A stretch of DNA of 64,000 nucleotides from Lysobacter auxotrophicus (lineage in GTDB: Bacteria > Pseudomonadota > Gammaproteobacteria > Xanthomonadales > Xanthomonadaceae), in the NCBI RefSeq assembly GCF_027924565.1, contig NZ_AP027041.1, forward strand, positions 1,612,001-1,676,000, in the 5' to 3' direction. Of this stretch, positions 56,620 through 64,000 are shown one piece after another; the first letter of the stretch is position 1; each line of letters starts with the position of its first letter. The translations under genes were made by a program, and so were the position numbers. A model generated the notes under the pieces. The model did no database searches. It saw only the letters and a list, made by a program, of their open reading frames with translations, and was not told the origin of the DNA.

Positions 56620-56758
56620 CCGTCATCCCGGCGAACGCCGGGACCCAGGCTCGTAGCGTGCAACGTTGCGCAAGCCCCGCTCTATCGGAAAGTGCCGCGA
56701 GAGCGCGTCGGGTTTGCGAGGTCCCCGGCCTGGGTCCCGGCGTTCGCCGGGATGACGG
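56620..56758. repeat. CGTCATCCCGG-family paired inverted repeat, copy 3, beside the GIY-YIG gene
   Basis: A 139-bp element. The left arm (CCGTCATCCCGGCGAACGCC, GGGACCCAGGC) is inverted at the right (GCCTGGGTCCC, GGCGTTCGCCGGGATGACGG) with about 77 bases between, longer than in copies 1 and 2. It lies 14 bases upstream of the GIY-YIG start codon. Confidence 0.87.
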
Positions 56759-56800
56759 CTTTTCTTTTAGTAGGTCACCGCCCGAGCGGGTGACCTCTCC

Positions 56801-57394
56801 TCACCGCATCGCCCCACGCCGCTTCTCATCCATCCACTTGTCCGCCTGCGCGGGCTTGTACGCCTGCATCCAGGCGAGCATCGCGTCCATGTCGTCGCCG
56901 TGCCACAGGTCGTCGCGCTGGTCGGGGTGCAGGAAGCGTTCGGCAACCATGCGGTCGAGCATGCCCATCAGCGGCGAATAGAAGCCGTCGACGTCGAAGA
57001 ACGCGCACGGCTTGTCGCCGATGCCGAGCTGGCGCCAGGTGAGCATCTCGAACATTTCATCCAGCGTGCCGAAGCCGCCGGGCAGGGCGACGAAACCGTC
57101 GGACAGATCGAACATGCGCGCCTTGCGCTCGTGCATGGAGCCGACGACTTCCAGGCGTGTCAGGCCCTTGTGCGCGACTTCCCAGTTGACCAGTTGCTCG
57201 GGAATCACGCCGACCACCTCGCCGCCCGCCGCGAGCACCGAATCGGCGACCACGCCCATCAGGCCGACATTGCCGCCGCCGTAGACCAGCGTGATGCCGT
57301 CCTTCGCCAAGCGCGTGCCGAGGGCGATGGCACGTTCGGTGTAGATCGGCCTGGAGCCGGAGTTGGAGCCGCAGTAGACGCAAAGGGAACGCAT
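56801..57394 (-). CDS. LOG-family nucleotide hydrolase (TIGR00730, phosphoribohydrolase-like)
   Basis: A 197-residue Rossmann-fold protein of the LOG family. Motifs: YCGSNSGSRPIYTERAIALG, LVYGGGNVGLMGVVADSVLA, and the signature PGGFGTLDEMFEMLTW (PGGxGTxxE). MHERKARM is the conserved 'hxRK' segment. Plant LOG enzymes release cytokinin bases from riboside monophosphates; bacterial members also hydrolyse AMP or pyrimidine 5'-nucleotides. It is a lone gene here, starting with ATG at 57394 and followed by a palindromic repeat downstream. The exact substrate is not readable. Confidence 0.93.
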   Translation of the reverse strand: MRSLCVYCGSNSGSRPIYTERAIALGTRLAKDGITLVYGGGNVGLMGVVADSVLAAGGEVVGVIPEQLVNWEVAHKGLTRLEVVGSMHERKARMFDLSDGFVALPGGFGTLDEMFEMLTWRQLGIGDKPCAFFDVDGFYSPLMGMLDRMVAERFLHPDQRDDLWHGDDMDAMLAWMQAYKPAQADKWMDEKRRGAMR

Positions 57395-57425
57395 GGTTTG
57401 AACTCGCTGGGGTCGTGGTTCTGGA

Positions 57426-58280
57426 TCAGTTGGCGTGCATCAGCACGATGCCGGACATGCGACGCATCTCCTCACGTTTGCGCGCAGGCTGGAGGCGGTC
57501 GAGCAGCTTCCACAGCCAGATGTTCGGCATGGTGCGATCAAGGCGCAGCGATTCGTCCCAGGTCGAACGGAACTCGCTTTCCTTCCAGCCATGCGGCGCG
57601 AAGAACGCCGTGCCTTCGGCCGGCCCGAAGCGGAACGGCGCGTTGCCCGCATTGAGTTGCGGCTGCCAGCGGCGCTTGAGCATCTTCAGCAGGCGCGGCG
57701 AGGCGAGGTCGGTCAACCACCATCGCGCGTGGGCGATGTCGTGCAGGTCGGCGGCGAGTTCGGACACGTTCTCCGCCTCCAGGTAGACCAGCAGCCCCTC
57801 GGTGATCGCCAGCACCGGGCCATTTTCCGCAGCGCGGGCGAACACATCGCGTCGCGTCTGCGCATCACGCAGGTCCGCGCCGATGTATTCGACCTCGCAG
57901 CGCGGCGTTTCGCCGGCCATCTGTTCGCGGAAGTCGGCCACGGAGTCGGGCAGGTCGACGTGCATCCAGCGCAGCGTCGGCGGCAACGGCAAGCGGTACG
58001 CACGCGCGTCCAGCCCGGCCGCGAGGTTGAGCACGGTTGCCGCGCCGTCGCGCACGCAGCGCATGACGATCTCGTCCATCACCGCGGTGCGCACGACCAT
58101 CGGCCAGCTCATCGACGCGCCGCGCGGCATCGCGCGCACGATCGCCTCGCCGCGCGCGCCGCCGAGCCGTCGCGCGTAGGGATCGTGGAAGAGGGCGTCC
58201 GGGCGTTCGCTTTCCATCGCGCGATAGATCGCGACCCAGGCGGCGGTATCGGACACGTTGCGGATCGGAGTGCCGGTCAC
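57426..58280 (-). CDS. SAM-dependent methyltransferase, TIGR00027/PPM family
   Basis: A 284-residue class I methyltransferase of the leucine carboxyl methyltransferase-like (TIGR00027, S-adenosyl-methionine) group. Segments: RAMESERPDALFHDPYARRL near the N-terminus, LNLAAGLDARAYRLPLPPT (SAM-binding glycine-rich loop) and VLAITEGLLVYLEAENVSEL. The target is unknown for most bacterial members. I use the GTG at 58280; an earlier TTG at 58298 would begin inside the T-run of the lpd terminator. It is downstream of lpd on the same strand but separated by that terminator, so it needs its own promoter. Confidence 0.85.
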   Translation of the reverse strand: MTGTPIRNVSDTAAWVAIYRAMESERPDALFHDPYARRLGGARGEAIVRAMPRGASMSWPMVVRTAVMDEIVMRCVRDGAATVLNLAAGLDARAYRLPLPPTLRWMHVDLPDSVADFREQMAGETPRCEVEYIGADLRDAQTRRDVFARAAENGPVLAITEGLLVYLEAENVSELAADLHDIAHARWWLTDLASPRLLKMLKRRWQPQLNAGNAPFRFGPAEGTAFFAPHGWKESEFRSTWDESLRLDRTMPNIWLWKLLDRLQPARKREEMRRMSGIVLMHAN

Positions 58281-58290
58281 GGTGACCCCC

Positions 58291-58330
58291 AAAAACAAAA
58301 GGCCGCCAGCACCGTGAAGTGATGGCGGCC
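58291..58330 (-). terminator. Rho-independent terminator after lpd
   Basis: On the minus strand, GGCCGCCA and TGGCGGCC form a perfect 8-bp stem (58301-58308 with 58323-58330) and are followed by TTTTGTTTTT. It ends the sucA-sucB-lpd transcript, 26 bases after the lpd stop. Confidence 0.92.
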
Positions 58331-58356
58331 CGGTTGCGGCGCGAGGCCGGTCGCGA

Positions 58357-61126
<2,770 letters not shown>

Positions 61127-61184
61127 GGGGCGCGCATCCTGGATGACTTGATCGGTGTTCGAGTTTGGGGTTCGAAGGTCGGAC

Positions 61185-61215
61185 GCTGGCGGGTCGTGTT
61201 CGACCACCCGCCAGC
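61185..61215. repeat. Hairpin between sucA and sucB
   Basis: A perfect 10-bp stem GCTGGCGGGT / ACCCGCCAGC with an 11-base loop, in the 97-base spacer just after the sucA stop. There is no T run, so it is more likely an mRNA processing or stability element than a terminator. Confidence 0.6.
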
Positions 61216-61223
61216 TACCGGCT

Positions 61224-64000
61224 TCATTCGGCGGTGATTTCGCCGCGCAGCGGGTTCTTCAGTGCATCGGCGACCAGCGCGGCCTGCTCGGCGACGTGGT
61301 CGGCGAGGTGACCGGCGGCCGGCGACGGCGAGCGCGCGCGACCTGCGTAATGCAGCGTCTGGCCCGACTGCAGGCAGGCGGCCAGGTGGTGGCGGATCTG
61401 GTACCACGCGCCCTGGTTCTGCGGCTCTTCCTGGCACCACACCACGTCGGTGGCGTTCTTGAAGCGCGCAAGCTCGGCCTGCAGCATCGCGCGCGGGAAC
61501 GGATAGAGCTGCTCGACGCGCAGGATCGCGACGTCCTCGACGCCCTGCTTCTGCTGTTCTTCCAGCAGGTCGTAGTAGACCTTGCCGCCGCAGACGACGA
61601 CGCGCTTGACCTTCTTCACGTCCGCCGAGGCGTCCGGGATCAGGTGCTGGAACTCGCCCTTGGCCAGTTCGTCCAGCGTCGACACCGCGAGCTTGTGGCG
61701 CAGCAGCGACTTGGGCGTCATGACCACCAGCGGCTTGCGCGTGGTCATGCGCATCTGGCGGCGGATCATGTGATACGCCTGCGCCGGGGTGGTGGGCGTG
61801 CAGACGATCATGTTCTCCAGCGCGCACAGCTGCAGGAAGCGCTCAAGGCGCGCGGAGGAGTGCTCTGGGCCCTGGCCTTCGTAGCCGTGCGGCAGGAACA
61901 GCGCCAGGCCGCACAGGCGACCCCACTTGGCCTCGCCGGAGGACAGGAACTGGTCGATCACCACCTGCGCGCCATTGGCGAAGTCGCCGAACTGCGCTTC
62001 CCAGATGTCCAGCGTCATGGGATCGGCCGTGGCGTAGCCGTATTCGAAGCCCATCACCGCTTCCTCGCTGAGCAGCGAGTCGATGATGGTCACGTCGGTC
62101 GGGTTCTTCACCAGGCGGCGCAGCGGCAGGACGTACTCGTCGTTGCTCTGCTCGTGCAGGATCGCGTGGCGGTGGAAGAACGTGCCGCGACCGCAGTCCT
62201 GGCCGACCAGGCGCAGCTTGTAGCCTTCGTCCAGCAGCGTGGCGTAGGCGAGGTTCTCCGCGAAGCCCCAGTCGCCCGGCTGCTCACCGGCGGACATCTT
62301 GCGGCGGTCCTCGTAGATCTTCGCCACGCGCGGGTGCAGCTTGAGGTCGGCCGGCACGTCGTTGATGGTGGCGGCGAGCTTGTCGAGCTTCTTGCGGTCG
62401 AACGTGGTGTCCACCGGGTCGGTGAGCTTGCCCGAGAGGTACTTCGACCAGTCGATGGTGAACTCGTCCGGCTTCACTTCGACCACTTCGGTGGTGACCA
62501 CGCCGTCGTCGAGCTTCTGGCGGTAGCCGTCGACCAGCGCCTGCGCCTCGTCGGCGCTGAGCGTGCCTTCGGCGACGAGCTGCTGCGCGTAGAGTTCGCG
62601 CGGCGTCTTGTGCTTGCGGATGACCTGGTACATCACCGGCTGCGTCGCCGCCGGCTCGTCGGCCTCGTTGTGGCCGTGGCGGCGGTAGCAGACCAGGTCG
62701 ATGACCACGTCCTTGCCGAACGCGTTGCGGAAGTCCAGCGCCAGCTCGGCGCAGAACACGACCGCTTCCGGGTTGTCGCCGTTCACGTGCAGCACCGGCG
62801 CGCCGACCATCTTGGCCACGTCCGTGCAGTACAGCGTCGAACGCGCGTCCTGCATCGCGCTGGTGGTGAAGCCCACCTGGTTGTTGATGACGATGTGCAC
62901 CGTGCCGCCGACGCGGAAACCGCGTGCCTGCGACATCTGGAACAGCTCCATCACCACGCCCTGGCCGGCGAACGCGGCGTCGCCGTGGATCAGGATCGGC
63001 AGCACCTGCTGCGCGCCCTTCTCGCCGCGACGCGACTGGCGCGAACGCACGGAGCCGGCGACGACCGGGTCGACGATTTCCAGGTGCGACGGGTTGAACG
63101 CCAGCGCCAGGTGCACCGGGCCGCCCGGGGTGGCGACGTCGGCGGAGAAGCCCATGTGGTACTTCACGTCGCCCTGGTGGGCGAGGTCGCTGTGGACGTG
63201 CTCGAACTTGCCTTCGAACTCGTCGAACAGGTGGCGCGGCGGCTTGCCGAGCGTGTTGATCAGGACGTTGAGGCGGCCGCGGTGGGCCATGCCGATCACG
63301 ACGTCCTTCGCACCCTGCTCGCCGGCGCGGCGGATCGTGGTGTCCATCAGCGGGATCAGCGCATCGCCGCCTTCCAGCGAGAAGCGCTTCTGGCCGACGT
63401 ACTTGGTGCCCAGGTAGCGTTCCAGGCCATCGGCGGCCGTCAGGCGCTCCAGGATCCGCTTCTTGTCCTCGGCGGTGCGGCCGAACTTGCCGCCGGCCTT
63501 CTCCAGGCGCTCATACAGCCAGCGACGCTGTTCGGCGTCGGAGATGTGCATGAACTCGGCGCCGATCGGGCCGGTGTAGGTGGCCTTGAGCAGGGCGAAC
63601 AGGTCGCCGAGCTTCATGCGGTCGTTGCCGCCCACGCCGCCGGTGCTGAACTCGGCGTTGAGGTCGTTGTTGGTGAGCTGGTGGAACGCCAGGTCGAGGT
63701 CCGGCGCGTCCGGCTTCTGCCACAGGCCCAGCGGGTCGATGTTGGCGCCCAGGTGGCCGCGCGAGCGGTAGGCCGTGATCAGGCGGCCGACGTGGCGCTC
63801 GCGCTCATCGCCGGCACCGGCTGCGACCGAAACCACGCCGCGGGCGGCCTGGCGGCCGGCTTCGGCGATCTGCTCGATCACCGCCGAATGCGGGATGTCG
63901 CCGGCCTCGCGACCCTTGAAGCCGTCGAAATACGCCTTCCATTTGGGATCGACACTGTCGGGTGCAACCAGGTACTGCTCGTACAGGTCTTCGACGAAAG
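61224..64000 (-). CDS. sucA: 2-oxoglutarate dehydrogenase E1, 5' end beyond window
   Basis: Thiamine-diphosphate enzyme that decarboxylates 2-oxoglutarate and succinylates lipoyl-E2 in the TCA cycle. The visible part covers about 925 codons, with the frame open to the right edge ([20 protein letters not shown] near the cut, a typical SucA N-terminal segment), so only about 10-20 residues are missing. Family blocks: [56 protein letters not shown] (ThDP site region), [18 protein letters not shown] and [20 protein letters not shown]. Stop at 61224. It heads the sucA-sucB-lpd operon. Confidence 0.96.
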   Translation of the reverse strand, partial: FVEDLYEQYLVAPDSVDPKWKAYFDGFKGREAGDIPHSAVIEQIAEAGRQAARGVVSVAAGAGDERERHVGRLITAYRSRGHLGANIDPLGLWQKPDAPDLDLAFHQLTNNDLNAEFSTGGVGGNDRMKLGDLFALLKATYTGPIGAEFMHISDAEQRRWLYERLEKAGGKFGRTAEDKKRILERLTAADGLERYLGTKYVGQKRFSLEGGDALIPLMDTTIRRAGEQGAKDVVIGMAHRGRLNVLINTLGKPPRHLFDEFEGKFEHVHSDLAHQGDVKYHMGFSADVATPGGPVHLALAFNPSHLEIVDPVVAGSVRSRQSRRGEKGAQQVLPILIHGDAAFAGQGVVMELFQMSQARGFRVGGTVHIVINNQVGFTTSAMQDARSTLYCTDVAKMVGAPVLHVNGDNPEAVVFCAELALDFRNAFGKDVVIDLVCYRRHGHNEADEPAATQPVMYQVIRKHKTPRELYAQQLVAEGTLSADEAQALVDGYRQKLDDGVVTTEVVEVKPDEFTIDWSKYLSGKLTDPVDTTFDRKKLDKLAATINDVPADLKLHPRVAKIYEDRRKMSAGEQPGDWGFAENLAYATLLDEGYKLRLVGQDCGRGTFFHRHAILHEQSNDEYVLPLRRLVKNPTDVTIIDSLLSEEAVMGFEYGYATADPMTLDIWEAQFGDFANGAQVVIDQFLSSGEAKWGRLCGLALFLPHGYEGQGPEHSSARLERFLQLCALENMIVCTPTTPAQAYHMIRRQMRMTTRKPLVVMTPKSLLRHKLAVSTLDELAKGEFQHLIPDASADVKKVKRVVVCGGKVYYDLLEEQQKQGVEDVAILRVEQLYPFPRAMLQAELARFKNATDVVWCQEEPQNQGAWYQIRHHLAACLQSGQTLHYAGRARSPSPAAGHLADHVAEQAALVADALKNPLRGEITAE

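Overview
The window is high-GC DNA with dense genes, short gaps and dispersed palindromic repeats. Gene content and order (smc-zipA-ligA-epmA; scpA-scpB-rluB; sucA-sucB-lpd; yfhM-type alpha-2-macroglobulin with pbpC; TonB receptors; DUF3011 proteins) fit a gammaproteobacterium of the Xanthomonadaceae, most likely Lysobacter or a close relative. The taxon is an inference from gene content; no rRNA or tRNA gene is visible. I see no prophage, insertion sequence, CRISPR array or integron.

Left part (1-5.1 kb): the start of a secreted, spore-coat-U-like protein running off the left edge; rluB, scpB and scpA on the minus strand; then a YciI-like and a BolA-family gene that overlap. Carbohydrate block (5.2-17.3 kb, plus 24.7-28 kb): a LacI-family regulator, a TonB-dependent receptor, a GH144-like lipoprotein glucanase, a sugar ABC importer (binding protein and two permeases, no ATPase) and a very large discoidin/(alpha/alpha)6-barrel glycosidase. 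The missing ATPase appears to be the MsmX/UgpC-type gene at 26.9 kb, divergent from glk-pgl. Similar palindromic LacI-type boxes precede lacI, the TonB receptor and the ATPase gene, which suggests one split regulon for uptake and use of a gluco-oligosaccharide (outer membrane uptake, surface or periplasmic cutting, ABC import, phosphorylation by glucokinase, sugar acid metabolism). This is the most interesting system in the window. Between its two halves lie a GAF protein, an RND pump with a divergent AraC regulator, and a small membrane protein.

Middle (28-43 kb): an MscS channel; smc-zipA-ligA-epmA (chromosome organisation, division, DNA repair, EF-P modification); two tandem DUF3011 secreted proteins; mtnA; gyrA. 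All three condensin subunits are therefore in the window, but split between two loci.

Right part (43-64 kb): a MOSC protein and a glycosyltransferase 9; alpha-2-macroglobulin with penicillin-binding protein 1C; a peroxiredoxin; a CbpA-type DnaJ protein; a PilH-like response regulator; an AcuI-type oxidoreductase; a small GIY-YIG protein next to a palindromic repeat; a LOG-family hydrolase; a TIGR00027 methyltransferase; and the 2-oxoglutarate dehydrogenase genes sucA (cut by the right edge), sucB and lpd. Two recognisable repeat families recur through the gaps: a 'GTAGCCCGGGTAAGCG' family (five copies) and a 'CGTCATCCCGGCGAA' family (three paired inverted copies and one lone arm).
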